Source: an uncultured Flavobacteriales bacterium
GTDB lineage: Bacteria; Bacteroidota; Bacteroidia; Flavobacteriales; UBA1820
Direction: 5' to 3'
Assembly: GCA_902478645.1 (NCBI GenBank)
Contig: CABSLV010000007.1
Span: 6,999 to 70,998 of the forward strand
DNA: 64,000 nt
The notes under the pieces: model-generated
The model's database searches: none
Seen by the model: only the letters and a program-made list of their open reading frames with translations
Told to the model about the DNA's origin: nothing
Shown here: piece after piece, positions 37,754-46,670 of the stretch
Layout of the letters: every line of letters begins with the position of its first letter
Numbering within the stretch: the stretch's first letter is position 1
Translations under genes and position numbers: made by a program

Positions 37754-38428
37754 CTACTGGTAACGGGTCTCCAGTTCGATAAAACGGAGGAATTCCCGAC
37801 GGACGGCCTCGTCCTTGAAGGAGCCGCCGTATTCGGCCGTTACGGTAGCCGAAGCCACATCGCGGATGCCGCGCGAATTGACACACAAGTGCTTGGCATC
37901 GATCACACAGGCTACATCCTCGGTGCCCAAGGCCTTCTGGAGTTCCCGGACGATCTGCATGGTCAGGCGTTCCTGCACCTGCGGACGGCGGGCATAATAG
38001 TCCACGATGCGGTTCAACTTCGAAAGTCCGATCACCGACCCGTGCGAGATATAAGCCACGTGCGCCTTGCCTACGATGGGCAGAAAGTGATGCTCGCACG
38101 TGGAGTACAACGTGATGTTCTTTTCCACCAGCATCTGTCCGTAGCGGTATTTGTTTTCAAAGGAAGACATCCGCGGTTTTTTCTGCGGGTCCAGCCCGGA
38201 GAAAATCTCCCGGACGTACATTTTGGCCACCCGATGCGGGGTATTGCGCAACGAGTCGTCCGTCAAGTCCAGCCCCAGGGTGTGCATGATATGACGGAAG
38301 TCTTTCTCGATGGCTTCTATCTTGTCCTCCTCGCTCATCTCGAACGCATCGGGACGCAGCGGGGTTGCTTCGGCGGGAGCCGCAGGGCAATCGCGGCATA
38401 TTTTCGCCTTTTCCTGTTCCTTTTTCAT
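37754..38428 (-). CDS. folE: GTP cyclohydrolase I
   Basis: A 224-residue enzyme making 7,8-dihydroneopterin triphosphate from GTP for folate or queuosine-type pathways. Starting at [15 protein letters not shown] (ATG 38426-38428) gives a family-length protein; 30 further upstream codons overlap the promoter. Core motifs are [17 protein letters not shown], zinc site [19 protein letters not shown] and [15 protein letters not shown] (Cys-His-Cys ligands). A Cys-containing N-terminal extension of about 25 residues precedes the core. It is the first gene of the folE-cysS-yidD run. Confidence 0.95.
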   Translation of the reverse strand: MKKEQEKAKICRDCPAAPAEATPLRPDAFEMSEEDKIEAIEKDFRHIMHTLGLDLTDDSLRNTPHRVAKMYVREIFSGLDPQKKPRMSSFENKYRYGQMLVEKNITLYSTCEHHFLPIVGKAHVAYISHGSVIGLSKLNRIVDYYARRPQVQERLTMQIVRELQKALGTEDVACVIDAKHLCVNSRGIRDVASATVTAEYGGSFKDEAVRREFLRFIELETRYQ

Positions 38429-38450
38429 TTCTTTCTTCTGATACAAAATG

Positions 38451-38458
38451 CAAAGATA
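38451..38458 (-). promoter_or_regulatory. -7 element of folE-cysS-yidD
   Basis: Minus-strand TATCTTTG, a perfect TAnnTTTG, ends 22 bp upstream of the folE ATG. No matching -33 TTTG. Confidence 0.65.
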
Positions 38459-38672
38459 GTGAAAGCCGAGTGCAAAGCCGCGAGGGGAAACGAAGTTTTT
38501 CCTCGGAGGTTTTTCCAAAGCACATGCTCATCTTACCCCCTTATCTTTCTCTGAAGGCTTTTTGAAAAAGCCGCATCCCCCCTCCCACGAGCCAGCGCAG
38601 GAGGGAATTGAAACTTTTTCCCCTTTTTTCAGGTCTAATGAAGCGTAACCATCTTAAAAAAACACGCCAACC

Positions 38673-39728
38673 ATGAAATCTTCCGTACTTCCCCTCGCAG
38701 CAGCTTCCCTGCTCGCCGCATTGTCATTCACAGCCTGCCAACCCTCCGCCCCGCAAGACCCCTTTACCCGGACGCAACTTTTGCAGGCGGACAGCATCCG
38801 CATCGAACAAGTCCTCTCGCCCCGCACGTGGACCGTGGCCGACGATCGGGCGATCGTCGCCTCCTTGTCCCAAGATTCGGTACTCTATGCGTACCGCCTG
38901 CCCGACTTCGAATACCTTTACAGCGGACTTCGCGCCGGAGGAGGACCGGACGAACTGTCGAACATCTACGGGAGCTTCCTGCGAAGCTATCCCGACGGGA
39001 CCTTCGTGCTGGAAGATTACGGGCGGCGGAACATGATCCTGCACGCCGCAGACAAAGACTTTGCCCTGTTGCGCACGGCTTCCACCCGGCAAAAGACCGC
39101 CCGGGACGGGGATCCCGTCCCGGGCGACTCGGTGTACGCTGCGGTGGACTACCCCCCTTGTGAACAAGGATCCGCTCCGGGGCGCCTGCTGCTGCAGGAC
39201 TTCTACGGACGGACACTCGATTCCGCCGCCTGCCGCTCGTTCGTCACCACCCTCACCCACGAGGGAGAACGATTTTCCATGGGGATGAACTGGCCCAACT
39301 TTGCCTACGCGGGGCAGACCCTCGCACTCGTCTATTACGAAACCGGACGAGTGGAATTTTACGACCTCTCCCGCGGAAAACTCTCCCTGAAAAAAGCCGC
39401 CGGCGACTCCACCCCGGTAGAGGAACTGATGGAAGCCGACCTGACCCGGCGGAACTTCCAAGGGGTCAAGTACGACGCGATCGTCTCGGACGGAAAATAT
39501 TTCTACGTACTGGCCAACGATTACCGCTGCACCGGTCCCCAACCCGACCCGTCGAACATCCGCTTCACCTCCTGCATTCTGGTGTATTCCCGCCAGGGAA
39601 CCCCGCTCAGGAAATACGCACTCGACCATCCGGCCAGCGACATTCTGGCCTATCGGGGTGCCATTTACGCTTACAACCGGTGGAAAGACTTCGAGCAGGT
39701 GTACGTCTACCGCCCGGATGAAAAATAA
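38673..39728 (+). CDS. BF3164-type lipoprotein (predicted six-bladed propeller)
   Basis: A 351-residue lipoprotein: MKSSVLPLAAASLLAALSFTAC gives a lipobox with Cys22. The body has repeated strands of the TolB-like/BF3164 type: RAIVASLSQDSVLYAYRLPDFEYLYSGLRAGGGPDEL (the 'G-GPDE' mark of the family), YPDGTFVLEDYGRRNMILH, ILVYSRQGTPLRKYALD. Predicted fold is a six-bladed beta-propeller, and the ligand is unknown. It is a single gene divergent from folE, with no clear promoter element found. Confidence 0.75.
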   Translation: MKSSVLPLAAASLLAALSFTACQPSAPQDPFTRTQLLQADSIRIEQVLSPRTWTVADDRAIVASLSQDSVLYAYRLPDFEYLYSGLRAGGGPDELSNIYGSFLRSYPDGTFVLEDYGRRNMILHAADKDFALLRTASTRQKTARDGDPVPGDSVYAAVDYPPCEQGSAPGRLLLQDFYGRTLDSAACRSFVTTLTHEGERFSMGMNWPNFAYAGQTLALVYYETGRVEFYDLSRGKLSLKKAAGDSTPVEELMEADLTRRNFQGVKYDAIVSDGKYFYVLANDYRCTGPQPDPSNIRFTSCILVYSRQGTPLRKYALDHPASDILAYRGAIYAYNRWKDFEQVYVYRPDEK

Positions 39729-39806
39729 ATCCCACGCTCCAACCGGACATCCCGCACTCTCTCCCCACCCGAAAGAGGACATAAAGCAGTATTCCCTAAA
39801 AATCAC

Positions 39807-39814
39807 TACCTTTG
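39807..39814 (+). promoter_or_regulatory. -7 element of argS-DUF4286-rsmA
   Basis: TACCTTTG, a perfect TAnnTTTG, lies 67 bp before the argS ATG. The -33 position reads AAAG, not TTTG. Confidence 0.65.
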
Positions 39815-39881
39815 TCCCCGCGCACAAAAAGCGCACTCACCACAAAAAAAACACATCATACACAAACGATACGACAGTTTT

Positions 39882-41660
39882 ATGGACATTCTTTCGGTAC
39901 TCAAAGAAAACATAGCCGGGGTGTTGGATTCGCTCTACGGCCTCTCCGATGCCCGGATCGACCTCCAGGCTACCCGCGAAGAATTTGCCGGCGACGTAAC
40001 CCTGCTGGTATTCCCCTACGCGAAGGCTTCGCACAAAGCCCCCGAAGAGACCGCCCGGGAGATCGGCGAAGCGCTGGTGCAGCGGATCCCCCACGTGGTG
40101 AGCGGATTCAACGTCGTGAAAGGTTTCCTGAACATCGAACTCTCGCAGGATATTTTCGCCGACGAGTTTGCTGCAGCATATAGCACCAAGGACTTCGGAT
40201 GCCGCCCCGCCGACCCGAAAGCGCCGGCGGTGATGGTGGAATACTCCTCGCCCAATACCAACAAACCCCTGCACCTGGGCCACATCCGCAACAACCTGCT
40301 GGGATTTTCCGTCGCCCGCCTGCTGGAGGCTTCCGGAAAACGGGTGATCAAGACCCAGATCGTCAACGACCGAGGCATCCATATCTGCAAGTCGATGCTC
40401 GCCTGGCAACGGTTCGGCCACGGAGAGACCCCCGAAAGTTCCGGCATGAAAGGCGACCATCTGGTGGGAAAATACTACGTAGAATTCGACAAGGCTTACC
40501 GACAGGAAGTGGCCGAGCTGAAAAACCAGGGCATGGACGAGGATGAGGCCAAGAAAAAAGCCCCGCTGATGCTCGCCGCCCAAGACATGCTCCGCCGCTG
40601 GGAAGCCCGCGACCCCGAAGTGCGCGCCCTGTGGGAAATGATGAACGGCTGGGTGTTCGAAGGTTTTGCCCAGACGTACCGTCGGCTGGGTGTGGAGTTC
40701 GACAAGAACTACTACGAGAGCGACACCTACCTGCTCGGAAAGGACATCGTGGAGGAAGGATTGAACAAAGGCGTGTTCTACCGCCGGGACGACGGCTCGG
40801 TCTGGATCGACCTGACAGCCGACGGACTGGACGAAAAACTGGTACTGCGCGCGGACGGAACGTCGGTGTACATCACCCAGGACATGGGTACGGCCGTTCG
40901 TCGGTTCGAGGAGTTCGACATCGACTCGCTCATCTACACCGTGGGCAACGAGCAGGACTACCATTTCAAGGTATTGTTCCTCACGCTCAAGAAACTGGGC
41001 TACCCCTGGGCCGACAAACTGTACCACCTTTCCTACGGCATGGTGGACCTGCCTTCGGGCAAAATGAAGTCCCGGGAAGGCACCGTGGTGGATGCCGACG
41101 ACCTGATGGACGACATGTACCGCACAGCCAAGGAAATCTCCGAGGAGTTGGGCAAACTGGACGGCCTCTCCGACCAGGAAAAAGACCACCTGTACCACAT
41201 CATCGGCATGGGTGCGCTCAAGTATTTCCTGCTGAAGGTCGATCCCCGCAAGCGCATGATGTTCAACCCGCAGGAATCCATCGACTTCAACGGCAATACC
41301 GGCCCGTTCATCCAATACACCTACGCCCGGATCCAATCCATCAAACGCCGGGCGGGACAGTTGCCCGAAAAGCCGGAAAGACCCTCCAGTCTGCAGGATC
41401 GCGAAGTGGAACTAATCAAGAACATCGCCGAATTCCCCGCCCTGATCCAGAAGGCCGCCGCCGCACATTCGCCGGCACTGGTAGCCAACTATGTCTATGA
41501 ACTGGTGAAAATGTACAACTCGTACTACCAGAACGTCCCGATGCTTTCGGCCGAAGACGCCTCGGTGCGTACCTTCCGCGTGCAGTTGTCCGACCTGGTG
41601 GGACGCGTGATCCGCACCGGCATGTACATCCTGGGCATCGAAGTTCCCGAGAGGATGTAA
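39882..41660 (+). CDS. argS: Arginyl-tRNA synthetase
   Basis: A 592-residue class I synthetase. The N-terminal Add-1 domain (about 1-110) handles the tRNA D-loop. The HIGH region is VEYSSPNTNKPLHLGHIRNN (about 121-140), and the KMSKS equivalent is SGKMKSREGTVVDADDL (about 395). The C-terminal helical bundle ends AEDASVRTFRVQLSDLVGRVIRTGMYILGIEVPERM, the typical ArgRS tail. Length is normal. It is followed by the DUF4286 gene after 24 bp. Confidence 0.97.
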   Translation: MDILSVLKENIAGVLDSLYGLSDARIDLQATREEFAGDVTLLVFPYAKASHKAPEETAREIGEALVQRIPHVVSGFNVVKGFLNIELSQDIFADEFAAAYSTKDFGCRPADPKAPAVMVEYSSPNTNKPLHLGHIRNNLLGFSVARLLEASGKRVIKTQIVNDRGIHICKSMLAWQRFGHGETPESSGMKGDHLVGKYYVEFDKAYRQEVAELKNQGMDEDEAKKKAPLMLAAQDMLRRWEARDPEVRALWEMMNGWVFEGFAQTYRRLGVEFDKNYYESDTYLLGKDIVEEGLNKGVFYRRDDGSVWIDLTADGLDEKLVLRADGTSVYITQDMGTAVRRFEEFDIDSLIYTVGNEQDYHFKVLFLTLKKLGYPWADKLYHLSYGMVDLPSGKMKSREGTVVDADDLMDDMYRTAKEISEELGKLDGLSDQEKDHLYHIIGMGALKYFLLKVDPRKRMMFNPQESIDFNGNTGPFIQYTYARIQSIKRRAGQLPEKPERPSSLQDREVELIKNIAEFPALIQKAAAAHSPALVANYVYELVKMYNSYYQNVPMLSAEDASVRTFRVQLSDLVGRVIRTGMYILGIEVPERM

Positions 41661-41684
41661 GCCTCCTCCTGTTCTGACAAACCG

Positions 41685-42017
41685 ATGGAACACATCTACA
41701 ACATCACCGCCGCCGTCGATACGGCCATTGCCGCGCAATGGGTCGAGGAAGCCTGCGCATCGTTCCTTCCGGCCCTGGCAAAAGCGCCGGGCGTATCGGC
41801 GGTAGAACTCATCGAGGTACACTCGGATGACGCTCCGGCCGATACCCGCTCGTACACCGTACAAGTGCGCTTTTCCGGGAAAGACTCCCTCGAAGCCTTC
41901 CTGGGAGCCCTCGAACGCGAGGCCGAAAGCCGGCTTTTCGAGCGTTTCGGGCAGCGTTACCTCACCTTCCGCCTGCAACTCGACAGCCTGCACAAGATCG
42001 CCTCGGCCGAGGAATAA
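41685..42017 (+). CDS. DUF4286-family protein
   Basis: A 110-residue cytosolic protein: MEHIYNITAAVDTAIAAQWVEEACASFLP, a central VELIEVHSDDAPADTRSYTVQVRFSGKDSLEAFLGAL, and the tail FGQRYLTFRLQLDSL. This is the Bacteroidetes DUF4286 pattern, a small ferredoxin-like fold of unknown function. It sits between argS (24 bp) and rsmA (62 bp) and is probably co-transcribed with both; I recall this gene often preceding rsmA in the phylum. Confidence 0.8.
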   Translation: MEHIYNITAAVDTAIAAQWVEEACASFLPALAKAPGVSAVELIEVHSDDAPADTRSYTVQVRFSGKDSLEAFLGALEREAESRLFERFGQRYLTFRLQLDSLHKIASAEE

Positions 42018-42079
42018 CCGCTCCCGGACGTCCGCCGACAGACCCTCGGGACAGACCGCACAAAAAAACAGGAAACCCT

Positions 42080-42853
42080 GTGGAAAAAGTAAAAGCCAAA
42101 AAAGCCCTCGGGCAACATTTCCTCACCGACCGCTCCATCGCGCGGCGTATAGCCGATACGGTGGATGGCGCCCCCAACGGCAATGTGCTGGAAGTAGGGC
42201 CCGGGATGGGTATCCTGACCGAATGCCTGCTGGAAAAAGGGTGCAATGTCCTGGCGGCCGAGATAGACTCCGAATCGGTGGAATATCTGCTGGGGCACTT
42301 CCCCGCACTGGAGGGACGGATCGTCCAGGGAGACTTTCTCAAGATGGACCTCTCGGGGCTTTTCGCAGGGGAAAACTTCACCCTGATCGGCAATTTCCCG
42401 TACAACATCTCCTCGCAGATCATGTTCCGGGCCTTGGAGTACACCGACCGCATCCACCGCATCGGCGGGATGTTCCAGCGGGAAGTCGCCCAACGGCTCA
42501 CCGCCCCTCCGGGGAGCAAAGTGTACGGCATCCTGTCGGTGCTACTGGACGTGTATTACCGTCCGGAGTACCTGTTCACCGTACCGGAAACCGTCTTCTC
42601 CCCTCCCCCGAAAGTGAAGTCGGGCGTCATTCGGCTGGAACGCCGGGAAGACATCCCGCAGGACTTCAAAGCGGAAGCCCTGCTGCGGGTGGTCAAGGCC
42701 GCTTTCAACCAGCGCCGCAAGACGCTGCGCAATGCGCTGCGCCCGCTGGGAATCCCGTCCGGACTGGCGGACCATCCGCTGCTGGACCGCAGGGCGGAAC
42801 AGTTGTCCTCGGCGGAATTTTTGGACCTGAGCCGCTGGAAGTGGGGCAACTGA
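42080..42853 (+). CDS. rsmA: 16S rRNA dimethyladenosine transferase
   Basis: A 257-residue SAM-dependent methyltransferase (KsgA/RsmA) that dimethylates two adjacent adenines near the 3' end of 16S rRNA. Translation starts at GTG 42080 (then EKVKAKKALGQHFLTDRSIA); no ATG fits. SAM motif I is VLEVGPGMGILTECLL, motif IV is GNFPYNISSQ, and the C-terminal part has PPPKVKSGVIRL and AAFNQRRKTLRNALRPLG. Length is standard. Confidence 0.96.
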   Translation: MEKVKAKKALGQHFLTDRSIARRIADTVDGAPNGNVLEVGPGMGILTECLLEKGCNVLAAEIDSESVEYLLGHFPALEGRIVQGDFLKMDLSGLFAGENFTLIGNFPYNISSQIMFRALEYTDRIHRIGGMFQREVAQRLTAPPGSKVYGILSVLLDVYYRPEYLFTVPETVFSPPPKVKSGVIRLERREDIPQDFKAEALLRVVKAAFNQRRKTLRNALRPLGIPSGLADHPLLDRRAEQLSSAEFLDLSRWKWGN

Positions 42854-42857
42854 AGTT

Positions 42858-42894
42858 TGCGGCCCTTGGGGCCGCAGCGCCGCTTTCGCGGCGC
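42858..42894 (+). terminator. Tandem hairpins after rsmA
   Basis: tgcggccc/gggccgca (42858-42876) is followed at once by gcgccgc-tttc-gcggcgc (42877-42894). The nearest U-tract (cttttttatt) comes 16 bp later, so termination efficiency is uncertain. Confidence 0.55.
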
Positions 42895-42953
42895 ATGCTT
42901 GGGGAGCGAGCTTTTTTATTGCGGCAAATCGTTCTCGTGGAGGATTTTTTGCC

Positions 42954-42961
42954 TACCTTTG
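42954..42961 (+). promoter_or_regulatory. -7 element of pnp
   Basis: TACCTTTG, a perfect TAnnTTTG, predicts a start near 42968 and a leader of about 83 nt. Confidence 0.7.
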
Positions 42962-42992
42962 CACGCAAAACATTTAAGGAGTAAATAATTAA

Positions 42993-43029
42993 GGCAGAAC
43001 ACCTGCCGCCCTTTCCAAGCGGGAAAGGG
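42993..43029 (+). promoter_or_regulatory. Two stem-loops in the pnp leader
   Basis: ggcag-aacac-ctgcc (42993-43007) and ccctttcc-aagcg-ggaaaggg (43009-43029) lie side by side and end 21 bp before the ATG. PNPase of E. coli is autoregulated through leader hairpins; a similar role here is an inference. Confidence 0.5.
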
Positions 43030-43050
43030 AACAAAAACCAAGAACGCACC

Positions 43051-45363
43051 ATGCAGGTTCCACAACCTCTTTCGCAGACCGTTACCCTCAAGGACGGTCG
43101 CACCATCACCATCGAGACCGGTGTATGGGCCAAACAAGCCGCCGGAGCCGCTGTCGTACGGATGGGCGGCACGGTCGTGCTGGCCACCGTAACCACAGCC
43201 GATGAAGGCAAGGAAGGCGCCGATTTCCTTCCCCTGACCGTCGAGTACAAAGAATCGTTCACCGCAGCCGGCCGCTTCCCCGGCGGATTCATGAAACGCG
43301 AAATGCGCCCCAACGACGAAGAGATCCTCGTCGCCCGTCTGGTGGACCGCATCCTGCGCCCCATGTTCCCCTCGGACTACCACGCCGAGACGCAAGTCAT
43401 CGTCCAGCTGCTCTCCTACGACGGACAAACCCAACCCGATTCGCTGGCCGGACTGGCCGCTTCGACGGCCATCGCCGTTTCGGACATCCCGTTCGAAGCG
43501 CCCATCTCCGAAGTACGCGTAGCACGCATCGACGGACAGTTCGTGATCAACCCCACGCTGGATCAGATGGCCGATGCCGACATCGAACTGATGGTAGGTG
43601 CCACCGCCGATTCCATCGCGATGGTGGAAGGTGAGATGAAGTTCGTCTCCGAAGCCGAAATGATCGATGCCCTCAAGGCCGCCCACGAAGCTATCAAGGA
43701 TCAGGTAGAGGCACAGAAAGCCCTCGCCGCCCAAGTGCCCAAAGCCGCTCAGAAACGCGTCTACTGCCACGAGACCAACGACGAGGAATTGCGCGAGAAA
43801 GTTCGCAAGGACACTTACGACAAGGTATATGCCGTAGCCAAAATGGGGCTGGGCAAACAGGAACGCAGCGAGAAATTCTCGGAAGTGATCGACGAATTCA
43901 TCGCAGAGAATTTCCCCGAAGAAGGGATGGACAAGGACGAACGGGCACAGAAAGTCGCCTTGGCCAAACTGTATTACCACGATGTGGAGCGCGACGCCGT
44001 TCGCCGTCTTATCCTGGACGAAGGCATCCGTCTGGATGGCCGCAAGACCACCGAAATCCGCCCCATCTGGTGCGCAGTCAACGTGCTGCCCATGCCGCAC
44101 GGATCGTCCATCTTCACCCGCGGCGAGACCCAGGCACTGGGTACGGTCGCCCTGGGAACGAGCCTCGACTCGAACGAAGTGGACGGAGTATCGTTCCGCT
44201 ACAAACAGAATTTCTACCTCCATTACAACTTCCCGCCCTATTCCACGGGTGAAACCAAACCCATGCGCGGCGTTTCGCGCCGGGAGATCGGCCACGGAAA
44301 CCTCGCCTACCGGGCTCTGAAACAGGTCATCCCTGCCGACTGCCCCTATACGGTACGCGTGGTATCGAACGTACTGGAGTCCAACGGCTCCTCGTCGATG
44401 GCCACCGTATGCGCAGGAACCCTCGCGCTGATGGATGCCGGTATTCAGATCTCGAAACCCGTTTCGGGTATCGCCATGGGTCTGATCACCGACGAACAGA
44501 CCGGTCAGTACGCCGTGCTGTCGGATATCCTGGGCGACGAAGACCACCTGGGCGACATGGACTTCAAGGTAACCGGTACCGAAGACGGTATCACGGCTTG
44601 CCAGATGGACATCAAGGTCAAGGGACTTTCGTACGAAGTGCTCACCAAAGCCCTGGCACAGGCTCGTGAAGGCCGCATGCACATCCTGGGCAAGATCAAG
44701 GAAGCCATTGCCGAGCCCCGTCCTACGGTCAAGGAACACGCACCGAAGATCATCACCATGGAAGTACCCAAAGATGCCATCGGAGGCATTATCGGCACGG
44801 GCGGCAAGGTTATCCAGCGCATCCAGGCCGAAACCGGCACGACTGTTACCATCGAAGAGGAAGGCAACGTGGGCAAGGTACAGATCCTCGGCACTTCGTC
44901 CAAGGGCATGGAAGATGCCGTCAATATGATCAAGCTCATCGCATACGACCCGCAGATCGGCGACGAATTCGATGTAACGGTAACCGAAGTGCGCGACTTC
45001 GGTGCCATCGTCGAACTGGGCCCCAACCGGGATGCGATGTTGCACATCTCGGAACTCGACTGGAAACGGGTGGACAACGCCGAAGCCTACGTACACGTAG
45101 GCGATCGCATCCACGTACGCCTGATCGAAATAGACAAGGAAAAAGGCCGTCTGAAGGTATCCCTTCGCGCCCTGAAGGAAAAACCCGCCGACTGGGTCGA
45201 TCGTCCGGCACGTCCGCGCGATGACCGTCGCGGAGGTCCTCGTGGCGGAGACGACCGCCGTCGCAATGCTCCTCGTGGTGGAGACGACCGTCGTCGCAAC
45301 GCTCCCCGCGGTGGCGACCGCCGTCGCAGCGAAGGCCGCGACGAAACTTCCTCGGAAGAGTAA
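43051..45363 (+). CDS. pnp: Polynucleotide phosphorylase
   Basis: A 770-residue 3'-5' exoribonuclease of the RNA-decay machinery. Two RNase PH domains (about 10-230 and 325-560) flank a helical domain. The second has [20 protein letters not shown] and [21 protein letters not shown]. Then come a KH domain (about 565-625, [19 protein letters not shown]), an S1 domain (about 635-705, [21 protein letters not shown]) and a basic tail with repeats of [11 protein letters not shown]. The tail is an RGG-like extension. It is a monocistronic gene with its own promoter, structured leader and terminator. Confidence 0.97.
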   Translation: MQVPQPLSQTVTLKDGRTITIETGVWAKQAAGAAVVRMGGTVVLATVTTADEGKEGADFLPLTVEYKESFTAAGRFPGGFMKREMRPNDEEILVARLVDRILRPMFPSDYHAETQVIVQLLSYDGQTQPDSLAGLAASTAIAVSDIPFEAPISEVRVARIDGQFVINPTLDQMADADIELMVGATADSIAMVEGEMKFVSEAEMIDALKAAHEAIKDQVEAQKALAAQVPKAAQKRVYCHETNDEELREKVRKDTYDKVYAVAKMGLGKQERSEKFSEVIDEFIAENFPEEGMDKDERAQKVALAKLYYHDVERDAVRRLILDEGIRLDGRKTTEIRPIWCAVNVLPMPHGSSIFTRGETQALGTVALGTSLDSNEVDGVSFRYKQNFYLHYNFPPYSTGETKPMRGVSRREIGHGNLAYRALKQVIPADCPYTVRVVSNVLESNGSSSMATVCAGTLALMDAGIQISKPVSGIAMGLITDEQTGQYAVLSDILGDEDHLGDMDFKVTGTEDGITACQMDIKVKGLSYEVLTKALAQAREGRMHILGKIKEAIAEPRPTVKEHAPKIITMEVPKDAIGGIIGTGGKVIQRIQAETGTTVTIEEEGNVGKVQILGTSSKGMEDAVNMIKLIAYDPQIGDEFDVTVTEVRDFGAIVELGPNRDAMLHISELDWKRVDNAEAYVHVGDRIHVRLIEIDKEKGRLKVSLRALKEKPADWVDRPARPRDDRRGGPRGGDDRRRNAPRGGDDRRRNAPRGGDRRRSEGRDETSSEE

Positions 45364-45392
45364 AGAACATCACGTATCTTATGATACTTTGC

Positions 45393-45418
45393 AGGCGCAT
45401 CCCTTTTGGGATGCGCCT
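45393..45418 (+). terminator. Rho-independent terminator of pnp
   Basis: 11-bp arms aggcgcatccc and gggatgcgcct with a tttt loop, followed by gtttgtttttg. Confidence 0.93.
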
Positions 45419-45501
45419 GTTTGTTTTTGTCAAGAAAACGTACTGAAAAACCCTCAATGAAACACCCTGGAAAGGGGAATGCCTGCAAAAGGTCATAAAA
45501 A

Positions 45502-45531
45502 ATCCCCGCAAATCGTCGGATTTGCGGGGAT
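45502..45531 (-). terminator. Terminator of tRNA-Ser
   Basis: 13-bp arms atccccgcaaatc (45502-45514) and gatttgcggggat (45519-45531). The minus strand continues TTTTTTATG. A T-run is also present on the plus side, so it may work in both directions. Confidence 0.88.
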
Positions 45532-45559
45532 CGTTTTTTTCAGAACCAATCGGTTCTCC

Positions 45560-45647
<88 letters not shown>

Positions 45648-45658
45648 TATTCGAGGAG

Positions 45659-45690
45659 CAAAGGTAAAAATTATTTCGCGCGCACGCAAA
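45659..45690 (-). promoter_or_regulatory. Full-consensus promoter of tRNA-Ser
   Basis: Minus-strand TTTG (45687-45690), exactly 20 bp, then TACCTTTG (45659-45666): both elements perfect. Confidence 0.9.
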
Positions 45691-45720
45691 AAATACGCCC
45701 CCTCTTTTTTCTTTCGGGAG

Positions 45721-46452
45721 TTAAAAGCCCCGCTCTTTCTTTATCCGCTCGTAGGCATCCTGGATCTCGATGAACTTCTCCTTGGCGATCTGCTGCTCCT
45801 CGGGCGGGTATTTCACCAGACGGTCGGGGTGATATTTTTTAGCCAAAATGCGGTACGATTGCTTGATCTCAGCCACGCTCGCTGTCGGACTGACCCCCAA
45901 TACCTCGTACGGAGAGCGACCGGCCGAAGCCCCTTTCGGTACTCTCTGCTGCGAACCGGAACGCTGATACGCCCCTTGGGCAAAAGCCGAATAAATGTAT
46001 TGAAAATGCTGCTGCGCAACCCCCATCCAACCGGCAATCCGAGCCATCAGCCGTACCTCATCGTCGCTGATCTGCCCGTCGGAAGCTGCCACCTGGAAGA
46101 GAAATACCAGGATGCTCTGGCGGGATTGGTAACTGGTAGTAAACATCAGTTCCCGACAAATGTGTTCCAACGAATCCTTGTAGGTGAATGTCTTGTAGTT
46201 GGAAAAGGCTTTCTCGGCCCGAGCCTGTCCAAATTGGCCGATGAACTGCGTACGCACAAAACGGACCTCCTGGTCGCTGATCTTGCCGTCCGAACGGATC
46301 ACCGCCGCTGCCAGGGCAAGGATACGCACGTCTATCTGGTCGTAGGTAAATCCGGCACCCACTCGGGACGAAAAACCCGACGAACCGGCCGAAGACCCCC
46401 GAAACATGAAATACAAAGCAATAACGAGAAGGAAAAGCCAAAAAGACAACAT
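45721..46452 (-). CDS. DjlA-like protein: TerB domain plus J-domain
   Basis: A 243-residue protein with an N-terminal membrane anchor ([16 protein letters not shown], 2-17) and a short Ser/Gly linker. The TerB-like domain (about 35-150) holds two acidic motifs, [10 protein letters not shown] and [12 protein letters not shown]-terminal J-domain (about 181-243) has HPD at 208-210 in AKKYHPDRL. The layout matches E. coli DjlA, an inner-membrane DnaK co-chaperone, and I infer the same role. It is a single gene downstream of a TATTTTTG promoter; its end faces the tRNA-Ser promoter. Confidence 0.88.
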   Translation of the reverse strand: MLSFWLFLLVIALYFMFRGSSAGSSGFSSRVGAGFTYDQIDVRILALAAAVIRSDGKISDQEVRFVRTQFIGQFGQARAEKAFSNYKTFTYKDSLEHICRELMFTTSYQSRQSILVFLFQVAASDGQISDDEVRLMARIAGWMGVAQQHFQYIYSAFAQGAYQRSGSQQRVPKGASAGRSPYEVLGVSPTASVAEIKQSYRILAKKYHPDRLVKYPPEEQQIAKEKFIEIQDAYERIKKERGF

Positions 46453-46490
46453 AGTTCTGTTTCTTTGCAGAATGGTTTGGTTTGCGAGGA

Positions 46491-46498
46491 CAAAAATA
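46491..46498 (-). promoter_or_regulatory. -7 element of the DjlA-like gene
   Basis: Minus-strand TATTTTTG, a perfect TAnnTTTG, 38 bp upstream of the ATG. Confidence 0.65.
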
Positions 46499-46534
46499 CG
46501 CTTTTTGCCCTTTTATTTGGCCGCTGGCGCACAA

Positions 46535-46572
46535 AAAAAGCAAAGGTGATAAATTTATCGCCTTTGCTTTTT
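46535..46572 (-). terminator. Second terminator downstream of nuoN
   Basis: 19-bp arms (46535-46553 and 46554-46572) with a single G-U pair and no free loop; the minus strand ends in a U-run. It insulates the DjlA-like promoter from nuo read-through. Confidence 0.7.
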
Positions 46573-46605
46573 CGTGGACTCTGCGGGCTAAAAACAGCTT
46601 CTCGG

Positions 46606-46661
46606 GCGCGCAAGCAAAAAGGGGTCGGCCCATCAGGGCCAACCCCTTTTTGCTTGCGCGC
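46606..46661 (-). terminator. Long terminator of the nuo operon
   Basis: 26-bp arms (46606-46631 and 46636-46661) with one G-U pair and a 4-nt loop, 9 bp after the nuoN stop. GTTTTTAG follows on the minus strand after 10 nt. Confidence 0.85.
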
Positions 46662-46670
46662 ATGCCCGAA

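Noticed and set aside
42916..45114. A 732-codon minus-strand frame opposite pnp
   Set aside because: Shadow of pnp, which has complete domain structure, promoter and terminator on the plus strand.
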